A stretch of 49,858 nucleotides of DNA from Fluviicola sp. (GTDB taxonomy: Bacteria; Bacteroidota; Bacteroidia; Flavobacteriales_D; Crocinitomicaceae): assembly GCA_002734085.1 (NCBI GenBank), contig NVXV01000006.1, positions 76,230 through 126,087 of the forward strand, written 5' to 3'. The number at the start of each line of letters is the position of its first letter. The first letter of the stretch is position 1. Positions 1-7,796 of the stretch are shown in pieces. Below the pieces are notes generated by a model. It saw only the letters and a program-made list of their open reading frames with translations. It searched no databases and was not told the DNA's origin. Made by a program: the position numbers and the translations under genes.

Positions 1-132
1 CACTATAACTATGAAAAAATGTATTGAATTTAACTTGACTGCGGATTGCCTTTTAGTAGAGAAATCAAATATATTTTGCATACACTAAAATAAGCAAAAA
101 TCGTGCAAATTTGAAGATACTGTTTTAAAAAT

Positions 133-1251
133 TTATCTATTGAGCATTACAGGCATTACCAACATGAGGATGTCTTCATTCTCATTCTCAGCAACAGCTG
201 GTAAAATTAATCCTGCTCTGTTTGGCTGGCTCATCATAATTTTGATTTCCTCCGTATCGATGTTGTTTAACATCTCTAAAATAAATCTTGAATTAAATCC
301 AATCTCCATATCTTCACCTTCATAACTACAAGTGAGACGTTCATTTGCTTCGTTTGAAAAATCGACATCTTCAGCAGAAATTGAAAGCTCAGAACCCGTG
401 ATTTTAAGTTTTACTTGATGCGTTGTTTTGTTTGCAAATATTGAAACACGCTTGATAGAACTTAAAATTGAATTTCTATCCACCGTTAATACATTTGGAT
501 TTTCATTTGGAATAACAGCTTCGTAATTTGGATATTTACCATCGATTAAACGACAAGTCAACTCAGTGTTATTAAATGTGAAAACTGCATTAGAATCAGT
601 GTATTCTATTTTAACCTCTTCTTCACCTTTTAAATTATTTCGAAGCATGTTTAATGCTTTTTTTGGAAGAATGAATGAAGAGTTACCAGAAGCTTTAGAG
701 TCAGTCCTTTTATAGCGAACTAACTTGTGTGCATCCGTTGCAACAAAAGTCATGTCTTCAGGAGTGAGTTGACAAAATACACCACTCATTACAGGACGAA
801 GGTCATCGTTACCAGTGGCAAATAGTGTTTTGTTAATTGCTTCCGATATAATTTCACCAGTTACGACAGTATGTTCAGTCTTTTTAAGTTCAGGAGCTTT
901 TGGAAAATCATCTCCGTTATACCCAACCATCTTAGACTTACCATTTGTATAACTTATTTCAATACTGAAGTTATCCATACTTACCGTAAAAGTCAAAGGC
1001 TGTTCAGGAAGATTTTTTAAAACGTCAAGTAAAAGCTTTGCAGGAACACAAATTTTTCCAGATTTATTTGCTTCAACATCAAAAGTGGTCTTCATCGTTG
1101 TTTCAAGATCTGAAGCTGATACTGTTAGTGCATTATCATTAATTTCGAATAAAAAATTATCTAAAATTGGAAGTGTATTACTCGTTGTAAGAACACCGCT
1201 AATTGTTTGTAAATTTTTTAATAAACTCGAGCTTGAAACAACAAAATTCAT
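133..1251 (-). CDS. dnaN: DNA polymerase III subunit beta (sliding clamp)
   Basis: This is the ring-shaped processivity clamp that tethers the replicative polymerase to DNA. The 372-residue length fits the family, and the three repeated clamp folds (roughly residues 1-120, 125-245 and 250-372) can be followed. Recognisable features are the N-terminal start MNFVVSSSSLL, the FATGNDDLRPVMSGV segment opening domain 2, and the C-terminal ending LVMPVMLNR, where the family normally ends in a P-M-R tail that forms part of the peptide-binding pocket. It is the last gene of a minus-strand group gldF-gldG-DUF4340 protein-dnaN, with a 69-base gap and its own TATATTTG element upstream, so it can probably be transcribed independently. 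dnaA is not next to it, so this is not the usual dnaA-dnaN origin region. Family call is secure. Confidence 0.97.
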   Translation of the reverse strand: MNFVVSSSSLLKNLQTISGVLTTSNTLPILDNFLFEINDNALTVSASDLETTMKTTFDVEANKSGKICVPAKLLLDVLKNLPEQPLTFTVSMDNFSIEISYTNGKSKMVGYNGDDFPKAPELKKTEHTVVTGEIISEAINKTLFATGNDDLRPVMSGVFCQLTPEDMTFVATDAHKLVRYKRTDSKASGNSSFILPKKALNMLRNNLKGEEEVKIEYTDSNAVFTFNNTELTCRLIDGKYPNYEAVIPNENPNVLTVDRNSILSSIKRVSIFANKTTHQVKLKITGSELSISAEDVDFSNEANERLTCSYEGEDMEIGFNSRFILEMLNNIDTEEIKIMMSQPNRAGLILPAVAENENEDILMLVMPVMLNR

Positions 1252-1277
1252 TTTCTAGTGCTTAATAATTTGAAAGA

Positions 1278-1285
1278 CAAATATA
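1278..1285 (-). promoter_or_regulatory. Putative -7 promoter element of dnaN
   Basis: On the minus strand this reads TATATTTG, a match to the Bacteroidota -7 consensus TAnnTTTG, ending 26 bases before the dnaN start codon. No clear TTTG -33 element is seen at the expected distance, so the call rests on one element. Confidence 0.45.
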
Positions 1286-1320
1286 ACTTTTTGATCTTAA
1301 AAAAATACTCCTACAATAAA

Positions 1321-2334
1321 TTAGTTGTTAACGTAGTTATCGACAAAAACTGTCTGACCTTCAATCAAAGGACCAACTGTATAATATTGCATACGCACAA
1401 CCTGTCCGTCTTGTTTTACAGCCCATAAATAATCTTTGTCGTAAACTGTAGTATCTGAAGAGTATTCTGGATCTAACCTTCTATACATATCGAGTTCATA
1501 AGTATCATTACTCGTAGATTCTATATTTAATTCATAATCGGGTAATTCACTTTTCATTTTTTTAATATCTTCAGGTGAAAGAGTGTAATTTGCTTGGTTG
1601 TAGTGAATATTTTCAAACCCGTTAAGATAAAATAGTAGGTTGTCTTTATTTATATTTTCGAGTTCCTGTCCCTTTCTAGTCACTTTATAACTTGAGCCGT
1701 CTTTTGTAATTTCAAAACTTTCTAATGGTACAACGCGATTAATTAACTGGATCTTTTGAATTTCGTTTCTTTTTAGTGAAAATAATTCCGAGCAGGCAAA
1801 CTTTCTTGGATCTGTGAAAAAACGAGGGTCCAGTATACCGTAAAAACCTTTCATTCCCATAATTACGGGATTGTCACTTTTCTTTTCTGGTGTTTCTAGA
1901 AGCATATGAGTGCCCATATGATCTTGTGTTGGGTGTCCAACATACCATGTTTTTATCCATTCACCATTCTGGAATATTTTTACTTCTTTGTTCCTCGACA
2001 TCATTTGCTTTTTCATGTTGCTCATGGCCGATTTAGGAACATATCCTTTTAATGTGATTTTAGTCATCGTTTCAAGCATCATTTGAATTATTTGTTGCTG
2101 CACACAATTCCCATCTTCATCTTCCCATACTCCTTGCTCGTTGCGGACAACTGTAAAAGTGCGATCAAAGTAATTGTCGTAGATGCTTATTTTGTCAACA
2201 CTTGCGGTATCTTGAACAGCGAAGCTAATTAAACTCATATCAGAAACTTTTGAAGTTTTTGAAAGATCCATTGCCAGGAATGTTAATCCAACAATAACTC
2301 CAACTCCAATTAAAAGTATTACAATTTTTTTCAT
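1321..2334 (-). CDS. DUF4340-type membrane-anchored protein in the gldFG group
   Basis: A 337-residue protein with one N-terminal membrane segment (residues about 4-24) and a large, probably periplasmic remainder containing beta-rich repeats around two lysine/aspartate-rich modules. It resembles the DUF4340 proteins that accompany GldG-type ABC systems in many bacteria. It begins 6 bases after the gldG stop, so it is almost certainly co-transcribed with gldF and gldG, and is followed by dnaN. No catalytic motif is visible. The context suggests it is an accessory periplasmic component of the GldFG transporter, but that is inference. The DUF assignment is from memory of the fold pattern and not from a search. 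Confidence 0.65.
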   Translation of the reverse strand: MKKIVILLIGVGVIVGLTFLAMDLSKTSKVSDMSLISFAVQDTASVDKISIYDNYFDRTFTVVRNEQGVWEDEDGNCVQQQIIQMMLETMTKITLKGYVPKSAMSNMKKQMMSRNKEVKIFQNGEWIKTWYVGHPTQDHMGTHMLLETPEKKSDNPVIMGMKGFYGILDPRFFTDPRKFACSELFSLKRNEIQKIQLINRVVPLESFEITKDGSSYKVTRKGQELENINKDNLLFYLNGFENIHYNQANYTLSPEDIKKMKSELPDYELNIESTSNDTYELDMYRRLDPEYSSDTTVYDKDYLWAVKQDGQVVRMQYYTVGPLIEGQTVFVDNYVNN

Positions 2335-2340
2335 GTAAAT

Positions 2341-4119
2341 TTATTTATTAACGTAACGTGATCTGCGAATGAAAATTATTACTGCACCTAAGATTAAAAT
2401 GAAGAGTACAGGAACAAAAATATTGATGAATTTATAAAAACCGCCATGTTTTTCAACCTTCAAGTTGTCGGTAGGGTGCAAGTCGATAGTTCTGCTTCTT
2501 ATAGATAATAATCTACTTTCACCTAACATGTAATCCACACAATTTTCAAAGAATTCAAAATTTCCAATTCTGTATTTTGTTGCCAAAAGCTCATCTATTT
2601 CATTTCCTTTTGGTTTTCTTGGGAGGTATTTATATCGATTTTCTTCAGGTAAAGGAACAGAATCATAAAACTCATTCTTCATGAATGTACCATTGCCAAT
2701 TACCATTAATTTACCTGGCTTTACGGATTTCTCATGAAATTCAACATCTGGACTATCCGTGTACGATGAAGTGATTCTATTTTTATAAGCAGATTCAAAT
2801 TCTCCTTCTACAATTGCTCCTAACATCAACTTATTTCTTTCGTCTTCTGGGTTGTCTTGAAACTGTGGATTTTCGCCAAAGGTACTTTCCATGGCAACAG
2901 ACAGTAGAGGCGCCTTTCCAAAAGATTTTGAATTACTTGAAGATGTAAGGATTACTGATGGCCGAATATTACTTTTATTTTGAATAAACTGTAAACTAGA
3001 AGCATAAGGCAGTTTGACAGGGTCAACCATGCTTGAAATAGGATGTTTTGTTCCTTTTGCAATAACATAAAAGTACCAATTTACATAACCTTTTGGAATT
3101 CCCGGGAAGATGAAAGGATCGTAGTTTGCGTCTATCACTAAGTCTTCATTTATTTTAATTCCATAATCAAATACAAGGTCTGTTAATCCAGTTCTTTTTC
3201 TAACACTATGAACTTTACCTGTTCTACGTATCGTATCATTATTAATTTCTAGCGGATTGTGGAAGAGCATAATGTTTCCCCCATTCATTAAATATTGGTC
3301 AATAATGTATTTATCTTCATCGCTAAACTTCGACTTTGGATCAGCTAATATAATTCCGTCAATGCCTTCTAAGGCGTCAATAGCTCCATTGATTACCAAG
3401 TCTTTTATCTTGTAAGCATCCTCAATTTTTAATCGTGCACCTTGTGTATTTCGAATGTCTAACTCACCGTGACCATGAATAAACGCTAGTGTTTTTTTAT
3501 CCTTACGGGTAGCTTTTGCCATGACTTGCATAAACTTGTATTCCAAGTCATTAATTCCATTTTGAATTTTAGCTTCTAAACCTTGGTTTAGTCTGTATTG
3601 ACCACCTTCGATGAAACGAATACGATCTACTGTTACACCTCTATATTCTACAACAGCACCAGGGAAAACTTCTACAATGTTTGCTGCTCCCTGACTTCGA
3701 AAAGTAATGTCGGCAGGTCTAATTCCTCTTCCACGATCAAAAAGTTGTTCTTTTAGTGCCTCTTGGTCTTCTAGTGAACCATCATTTGGATTAATAAATT
3801 CGTATTGAATTTTATCGCCAGCATAATATTTAAACTCTTCCAATTTGTCCTTCACCGCAGTTTGGAGTCTTTTTACTTCAGCGGGGAATTCTCCTTCTAG
3901 ATATATTTTAAACAAAACCTTATCCGTTAATATAGTATCGCTTTCCAGAAAGTTGATTGTTGACTCCGTTAAGGAGTAGCGTTGGTCTTTTGTGAAGTCG
4001 ACTCTAAAATCAATAAATGAAACGATGATATTCAATAAAATAATAACCGCCAATGCTATGATTGTAATAACACTGTAAAACGCTCTATTCGATAGATTTT
4101 TAAAAACTCTTGACTTCAT
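2341..4119 (-). CDS. gldG: Gliding-motility-associated ABC transporter auxiliary subunit GldG
   Basis: GldG is the large extracytoplasmic partner of the permease GldF in the GldAFG ABC system linked to gliding motility in Bacteroidota. The 592-residue protein has an N-terminal membrane segment (about residues 15-37), a long extracytoplasmic region, and a C-terminal membrane segment (about 563-585) followed by the basic tail IRRSRYVNK. The central part contains the ABC-type_uno features seen in this family, such as the FIHGHGELD segment and the YLMNGGNIMLFHNP segment. It starts 4 bases after the gldF stop. The ATPase gene gldA is not in this window and must lie elsewhere. The family also occurs in non-gliding members of the phylum, so motility should not be assumed. 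Confidence 0.88.
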   Translation of the reverse strand: MKSRVFKNLSNRAFYSVITIIALAVIILLNIIVSFIDFRVDFTKDQRYSLTESTINFLESDTILTDKVLFKIYLEGEFPAEVKRLQTAVKDKLEEFKYYAGDKIQYEFINPNDGSLEDQEALKEQLFDRGRGIRPADITFRSQGAANIVEVFPGAVVEYRGVTVDRIRFIEGGQYRLNQGLEAKIQNGINDLEYKFMQVMAKATRKDKKTLAFIHGHGELDIRNTQGARLKIEDAYKIKDLVINGAIDALEGIDGIILADPKSKFSDEDKYIIDQYLMNGGNIMLFHNPLEINNDTIRRTGKVHSVRKRTGLTDLVFDYGIKINEDLVIDANYDPFIFPGIPKGYVNWYFYVIAKGTKHPISSMVDPVKLPYASSLQFIQNKSNIRPSVILTSSSNSKSFGKAPLLSVAMESTFGENPQFQDNPEDERNKLMLGAIVEGEFESAYKNRITSSYTDSPDVEFHEKSVKPGKLMVIGNGTFMKNEFYDSVPLPEENRYKYLPRKPKGNEIDELLATKYRIGNFEFFENCVDYMLGESRLLSIRSRTIDLHPTDNLKVEKHGGFYKFINIFVPVLFILILGAVIIFIRRSRYVNK

Positions 4120-4123
4120 GGCG

Positions 4124-4873
4124 TTATTTTCTTAATGCTGTTAGTACATTGTGTGAAGCAAATAGGAAAAAGGCAATCAAACTTAAAAAGTAAAATAGAT
4201 CACTAAAGATAAGGACTCCTTTTTTAATAGATTCATAGTGGAAGTCAATACTTGCATACCTTATTATACTGTCAAAGCCAGCGAAAGTAGCGTAAGAACC
4301 GAGTAAAGACAAACCACTAAATAAAAACCAACATAAAAACATGGCAATAATAAATGCAACTATTTGATTGCTCGTAATTGTACTTGCGAAAATTCCGATA
4401 GAGACAAAAGTAGCGCCTAATAGTATAAGGCCAAGATATGATGTAACTGCTGCACCATCGTCTAAGACACCAACTGGATCACCCAAATAATGCATCGAAA
4501 TGTAAAATGTAATTGTTGGAAGTAAAGTGATGACAACTAAAGTAACACCAGCTAGGTATTTAGCAGCTAAAATTTTAAAATCTGAAATGGGTCGCGTATA
4601 TAATAGCTCAATTGTTCCTGTTCTTTTCTCCTCAGCAAATGAACGCATAGTAATTGCAGGAATTAAGATAAGTAGAATTAAAGGTGTAAGATTAAAAAAA
4701 GGTATTAAGTCTGAAACACCGCCTTCTAATAAGTTGTAATAGTCTGAAATCACCCATAAGAATAGCCAACAGGTAACTACAAAAATCAGCATAAATATAT
4801 ATCCAATGATGGAACTCAGAAATCCTTTAATCTCTTTTAAATACAATGCGCGCATTTGACTAATTTTTCTCAA
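4124..4873 (-). CDS. gldF: Gliding-motility-associated ABC transporter permease GldF
   Basis: A 249-residue ABC-2 type permease with six predicted membrane segments. After a short cytoplasmic start it shows the typical coupling region MRSFAEEKRTGTIELLYTRP (about residues 76-95), where the E-E-K-R-T-G-T-I-E-L signature of ABC-2 permeases is plain. It opens the minus-strand group and is followed with 4-base spacing by gldG. GldF normally works with the ATPase GldA, which is not encoded here. A TATTTTTG element on the minus strand at 4922-4929 could be its promoter. The start ATG at 4871-4873 leads directly into MRKISQMRALYLKEIKGFL, the usual beginning of this family. Confidence 0.9.
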   Translation of the reverse strand: MRKISQMRALYLKEIKGFLSSIIGYIFMLIFVVTCWLFLWVISDYYNLLEGGVSDLIPFFNLTPLILLILIPAITMRSFAEEKRTGTIELLYTRPISDFKILAAKYLAGVTLVVITLLPTITFYISMHYLGDPVGVLDDGAAVTSYLGLILLGATFVSIGIFASTITSNQIVAFIIAMFLCWFLFSGLSLLGSYATFAGFDSIIRYASIDFHYESIKKGVLIFSDLFYFLSLIAFFLFASHNVLTALRK

Positions 4874-5006
4874 AAATAAGTGTTCTTTTTGTCTCTAAGC
4901 GTGAGAAATGTTAAAGTTTATCAAAAATATACTGTTCAAAGAAGATGTAAGGTTGTGTTTTATTGTAAGGAGTCGTATATAAGTGAGTCTATAATTAGTT
5001 TTGTAT

Positions 5007-5026
5007 TTTTTAGTCTTATCTAAAAA
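5007..5026. promoter_or_regulatory. Operator-like perfect inverted repeat upstream of the DtxR/MntR-type regulator
   Basis: The sequence is TTTTTAG-N6-CTAAAAA, a perfect 7-base inverted repeat with a 6-base spacer. Its half-site resembles the TTAGG/TTTAG half-sites bound by DtxR, IdeR and MntR family regulators. It lies 5 bases upstream of the TATATTTG element at 5032-5039, in the place where a bound repressor would block polymerase. Binding by the adjacent regulator is inferred. Confidence 0.5.
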
Positions 5027-5031
5027 TATTT

Positions 5032-5039
5032 TATATTTG
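5032..5039 (+). promoter_or_regulatory. -7 promoter element of the regulator-ZIP operon
   Basis: TATATTTG matches TAnnTTTG exactly. It shows that the first in-frame ATG (5001) lies upstream of the promoter and cannot be the real start, which moves the start of the regulator to 5058 or 5070. No convincing -33 TTTG is seen at normal spacing. Confidence 0.55.
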
Positions 5040-5057
5040 CACCATAATTCAAATAGG

Positions 5058-5726
5058 ATGGAGGAGATATTGACACAAAGTGAAGAGAACTACATAAAAG
5101 CAATTTTTTCGTTGTACCAACAAACAAATGCTCCTGTTTCTACCAATGATTTGGCGGAAAGGATGGAAACAAAAGCTAGTTCTGTTACCGATATGGTTCG
5201 AAGACTCTCTGAAAAATCATTATTGCTTTATACAAAATACAAGGGATGTGAATTGACAAAGGAAGGTGAACGTACAGCTTTAAAAACGATACGTAAGCAT
5301 AGACTTTGGGAAACATTTTTAGTTGAGAAATTAAAATTTGGATGGGATGAAGTGCACGATATTGCAGAACAATTAGAGCATATTCGCTCAGTTAAATTAA
5401 CAGATCAATTGGACGCATTTTTGGATTTCCCAAAATTTGATCCGCATGGTGATGCAATTCCTGATAAAAATGGAGAAATAGTTCAACGAGAAAAATCTTG
5501 TAAGTTATCGGATTTGGAGTTAGAATCTGAGGCAATTGTTATTGGTGTGGCAGATGGGTCTCCATCATTTTTAAGGTATTTAGACAAGCATCAAATTACA
5601 CTTGGAACAAAATTAGTAATTAAGGAAAGATTTGAGTTTGATGACTCGATGGAGGTGGAGTTGAATGATACGATTTTAAGCTTATCTTCTGCTGCATCTT
5701 CAAAAATAACTGTTCAATTAGTATAG
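5058..5726 (+). CDS. DtxR/MntR-family metal-dependent transcriptional regulator
   Basis: A 222-residue metalloregulator with three parts: an N-terminal winged helix (residues about 5-70, with NDLAERMETKASSVTDMVRR as the recognition region), a dimerisation/metal-binding domain (about 71-140) containing KHRLWETFL and AEQLEHIRS, and a C-terminal FeoA/SH3-like domain (about 150-222). The E-x-x-E-H arrangement matches MntR, where DtxR has C-x-x-E-H, suggesting manganese rather than iron, but the N-terminal positions that are Asp and Glu in Bacillus MntR look like Asn and Lys here. Metal selectivity is therefore open. Two starts are possible: ATG 5058, or TTG 5070, which has GGAGGAG just upstream. 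The next gene, a ZIP transporter, begins 3 bases after its stop, so the two form one operon, probably under metal control through the inverted repeat at 5007-5026. Confidence 0.88.
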   Translation: MEEILTQSEENYIKAIFSLYQQTNAPVSTNDLAERMETKASSVTDMVRRLSEKSLLLYTKYKGCELTKEGERTALKTIRKHRLWETFLVEKLKFGWDEVHDIAEQLEHIRSVKLTDQLDAFLDFPKFDPHGDAIPDKNGEIVQREKSCKLSDLELESEAIVIGVADGSPSFLRYLDKHQITLGTKLVIKERFEFDDSMEVELNDTILSLSSAASSKITVQLV

Positions 5727-5729
5727 TAA

Positions 5730-6551
5730 ATGGATTCAATTATTGCATTTTTTGAAAATATAGATCCTGTTTTAGCAGCTTTATATGCAACCCTCTTTAC
5801 TTGGGGATTGACTACTTTGGGCGCTTCATTTGTATTTCTTTTTAAAGGGATGAATCGAGCGCTTTTAGATGGAATGCTAGGGTTTACAGGGGGAGTTATG
5901 GTAGCAGCGAGTTTCTGGAGTTTGTTGGCTCCAGGAATCGAAATGAGTGACGGAGAAGGCTTTATGAAAGTTGTTCCTTCAGCTATTGGATTTACGCTTG
6001 GAGCATTTTTTATATATGGTTTAGACCAGATTTTACCACATTTGCATATCAATTTCAAGGAAAGTGAGAAAGAAGGGATTAAAACTCCATGGAGAAAAAG
6101 TACCTTATTATTCCTAGCTATTACATTACATAATATTCCTGAAGGGTTAGCGATAGGAGTATTGTTTGGTGGTGTTGCCGCTGATGTGCCTGGTGCAACA
6201 ATCGGTGGTGCTGTTACTTTAGCTATAGGGATTGGTATTCAAAATTTCCCAGAAGGTATTGCCGTTTCTATGCCTATGCGCAGGCACGGGGCATCTCGCT
6301 GGAGAAGCTTTAATTATGGGCAGATGTCTGCCATTGTTGAACCGATTTTTGGGGTTCTTGGAGCTTTGGCTGTTAGTTTTTTCAATCCAATATTACCTTA
6401 TGCATTGGCTTTTGCAGCAGGGGCAATGATTTATGTTGTTGTTGAGGAGGTGATTCCTGAAACACAAAGAGATAAATACACAGATATTGCAACGATGGGG
6501 TTCATCTTTGGCTTCGTAGTTATGATGATGCTCGATGTAGGGTTAGGATAG
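5730..6551 (+). CDS. ZIP-family divalent metal transporter
   Basis: A 273-residue inner-membrane transporter of the ZIP family, with eight predicted membrane segments. The two metal-site helices are visible: HNIPEG at about residues 134-139 (helix 4) and NFPEG at about 171-175 (helix 5), matching the HNxPEG and paired xExPE motifs of bacterial ZIPs such as ZupT. The loop between helices 3 and 4 has HLHIN, a short histidine-containing stretch usual in the family. It would import zinc, manganese or iron. The gene lies 3 bases downstream of the DtxR/MntR-type regulator, so its expression is probably metal-responsive. Which metal is carried cannot be read from sequence. The start ATG at 5730 directly follows the stop of the regulator. 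Confidence 0.9.
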   Translation: MDSIIAFFENIDPVLAALYATLFTWGLTTLGASFVFLFKGMNRALLDGMLGFTGGVMVAASFWSLLAPGIEMSDGEGFMKVVPSAIGFTLGAFFIYGLDQILPHLHINFKESEKEGIKTPWRKSTLLFLAITLHNIPEGLAIGVLFGGVAADVPGATIGGAVTLAIGIGIQNFPEGIAVSMPMRRHGASRWRSFNYGQMSAIVEPIFGVLGALAVSFFNPILPYALAFAAGAMIYVVVEEVIPETQRDKYTDIATMGFIFGFVVMMMLDVGLG

Positions 6552-6625
6552 CTGACTAATGATGCTCGAAGAATTTAAGGAATCACTTTGAAAATTAATA
6601 TTTGTTAAATAATAATAAAACCTTA

Positions 6626-6653
6626 TTGGATTGAAAATAAATACTTAAATTTG
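6626..6653 (+). promoter_or_regulatory. Promoter of the candidate small RNA
   Basis: TTG (6626-6628) followed after 17 bases by TAAATTTG (6646-6653), a perfect match to the Bacteroidota -7 element TAnnTTTG. The predicted transcription start is about 6660, immediately before the first stem-loop. No gene start follows within 200 bases, so it appears to serve a noncoding transcript. Confidence 0.5.
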
Positions 6654-6659
6654 TACCAA

Positions 6660-6757
6660 GGTTGTTTCATTTCATAGTTGAAACAATTGGGTTTTATAGT
6701 TTTAGCATGGTTTAGCAAAAAAGAGGAATAAGTGTACAGCATTTATTCCTCTTTTTA
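6660..6757 (+). ncRNA. Candidate small RNA of about 98 nucleotides
   Basis: A compact transcription unit with no reading frame: a promoter ending at 6653, then a perfect 8-base-pair stem TTGTTTCA (6662-6669) with TGAAACAA (6679-6686) around a 9-base loop, a linker of about 30 bases, and an intrinsic terminator. The 5' hairpin directly at the predicted transcription start and the terminator at the other end are the usual shape of a bacterial regulatory RNA. It could belong to a known Flavobacteria RNA family, but I do not recognise it with certainty. An alternative is that the hairpin-terminator unit ends read-through from the ZIP operon, although the internal promoter argues for an independent RNA. 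Confidence 0.5.
6718..6756 (+). terminator. Strong intrinsic terminator
   Basis: A perfect 14-base inverted repeat, AAAAAGAGGAATAA (6718-6731) and TTATTCCTCTTTTT (6743-6756), around an 11-base loop. The right arm ends in a T-run, and the mirrored A-run makes it able to act in both directions. It ends the candidate small RNA and any read-through from the ZIP operon. Confidence 0.85.
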
Positions 6758-6867
6758 TTTCTAATAAAACCAACTTCAAAACAGGTCATTCTATATTGAA
6801 TTCAACAGAAATTAACAAAAGGTTCTTTAAAAGAACTCTTTAAATCTCAGAAAAGTAGCGAATACCA

Positions 6868-7776
6868 ATGTATTTTTGTACTGTGAGAGTAAATGAATCG
6901 ATTAACGCGCTAGTTGAACTGTTAGACGACCCAGATGAGGTTGTATCAACACATGTGCAGTCTAAAATTGTAGAGCAGGGGGAGAAAGTCATTCCTTATT
7001 TAGAAAAACTACAAGATCGATTTTTAGATAATCCTCAGAAATCTGAGCGCATTGACCAAATGATTCATAGCATTCATTTTAAGGCATTAAAAAAGTCATT
7101 TTCAAATTGGGTTGATTCTGAAGAAAAGCTTTTACTGGAAGGAGTTTATCTGGTTTGCAAATACCAATACCCAGATTTAACGATTAGTGAACTCAGTAAT
7201 AAATTACTCGAAATTAAACAAGCCGTTTGGTTAGAGATAAACCCAAAGCAAACTAGTTTTGAAACAATCAAAGTGTTTAACCGCATCTTTTTTGATCATT
7301 TTGATTTTAAGTGCTCTGATGTTATTCAGCATACTCCATTTGACTATTTTACAAATGCTGTCCTAGAAACTCGTGAAGGCTCAGATACAGCTCTTGGTTT
7401 GATTTATAGTCTGGTCGCACAATCTCTTGATTTACCAGTCTATGGAGTTAGTGTAGATCAACCAAACAAAACATTTCTGTTAGCTTATTTAGATAAGAAT
7501 AATATTCTAGAAATTTTAGACTGGGGTGTACACAATAATGGTGTTCTATTCTATATAAGTGTAAGTAACAAAGGTGTGGTTGTGGATCCTCAGCGACTAG
7601 AAGAAGTGTTTAAAATGGAGGGGTTACCTGTTTCAAAAGATCAATTTGAACCAACACCAAATACAGTGTTGATTAGAAATTATCTCATTCAAATATCAAA
7701 AAGCTGTGAAAACTTACCTTACTTCAGGTATAAATTGGTAGAATTAAAAGAGCTAATTGATTTGTTTAGTAAGTAA
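6868..7776 (+). CDS. SirB1-like protein with transglutaminase-type fold
   Basis: A 302-residue cytoplasmic protein resembling the SirB1/UPF0162 group, whose C-terminal half belongs to the transglutaminase-like superfamily. The N-terminal 100 residues are helical and HEAT-like (LVELLDDPDEVV, VIPYLEKLQDRF). The segment FNRIFFDHFDFKC followed by RGSDTALGLIYSLVAQSLDLPVYGV-type sequence corresponds to the R/E-G-x-P/T-x-x-L-x-x-x-Y region of SirB1-like proteins, where the usual catalytic Cys is not obvious here, so activity is doubtful. Its biochemical role is unknown. The start is uncertain: ATG 6868 overlaps a TATTTTTG promoter-like element (6871-6878), and in-frame GTG 6883 lies exactly 4 bases after it, as in several genes of this window. 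Confidence 0.65.
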   Translation: MYFCTVRVNESINALVELLDDPDEVVSTHVQSKIVEQGEKVIPYLEKLQDRFLDNPQKSERIDQMIHSIHFKALKKSFSNWVDSEEKLLLEGVYLVCKYQYPDLTISELSNKLLEIKQAVWLEINPKQTSFETIKVFNRIFFDHFDFKCSDVIQHTPFDYFTNAVLETREGSDTALGLIYSLVAQSLDLPVYGVSVDQPNKTFLLAYLDKNNILEILDWGVHNNGVLFYISVSNKGVVVDPQRLEEVFKMEGLPVSKDQFEPTPNTVLIRNYLIQISKSCENLPYFRYKLVELKELIDLFSK

Positions 7777-7796
7777 CAAGTTATAAGTATTTCCGT

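Larger units (their letters stand above)
6552..6867. other. Intergenic region holding a probable small RNA
   Basis: This 316-base gap has no open reading frame longer than a few codons. It holds a promoter-like pair (6626-6653), a stem-loop (6662-6686) and an intrinsic terminator (6718-6756), described separately as a candidate small RNA. The 110 bases after the terminator show nothing recognisable apart from AT-rich sequence ahead of the next gene. Confidence 0.6.

Noticed and set aside
133-1251. Possible replication origin near dnaN
   Set aside because: dnaA is not adjacent and I see no cluster of DnaA boxes or AT-rich unwinding region in the flanking 130 bases. dnaN here is at the end of the gldFG group.
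5001-5057. N-terminal extension MYFLVLSKNILYLHHN on the DtxR/MntR-type regulator
   Set aside because: It covers the promoter and the operator-like repeat, and homologues begin near EENYIKAIF. The start is 5058 or 5070.
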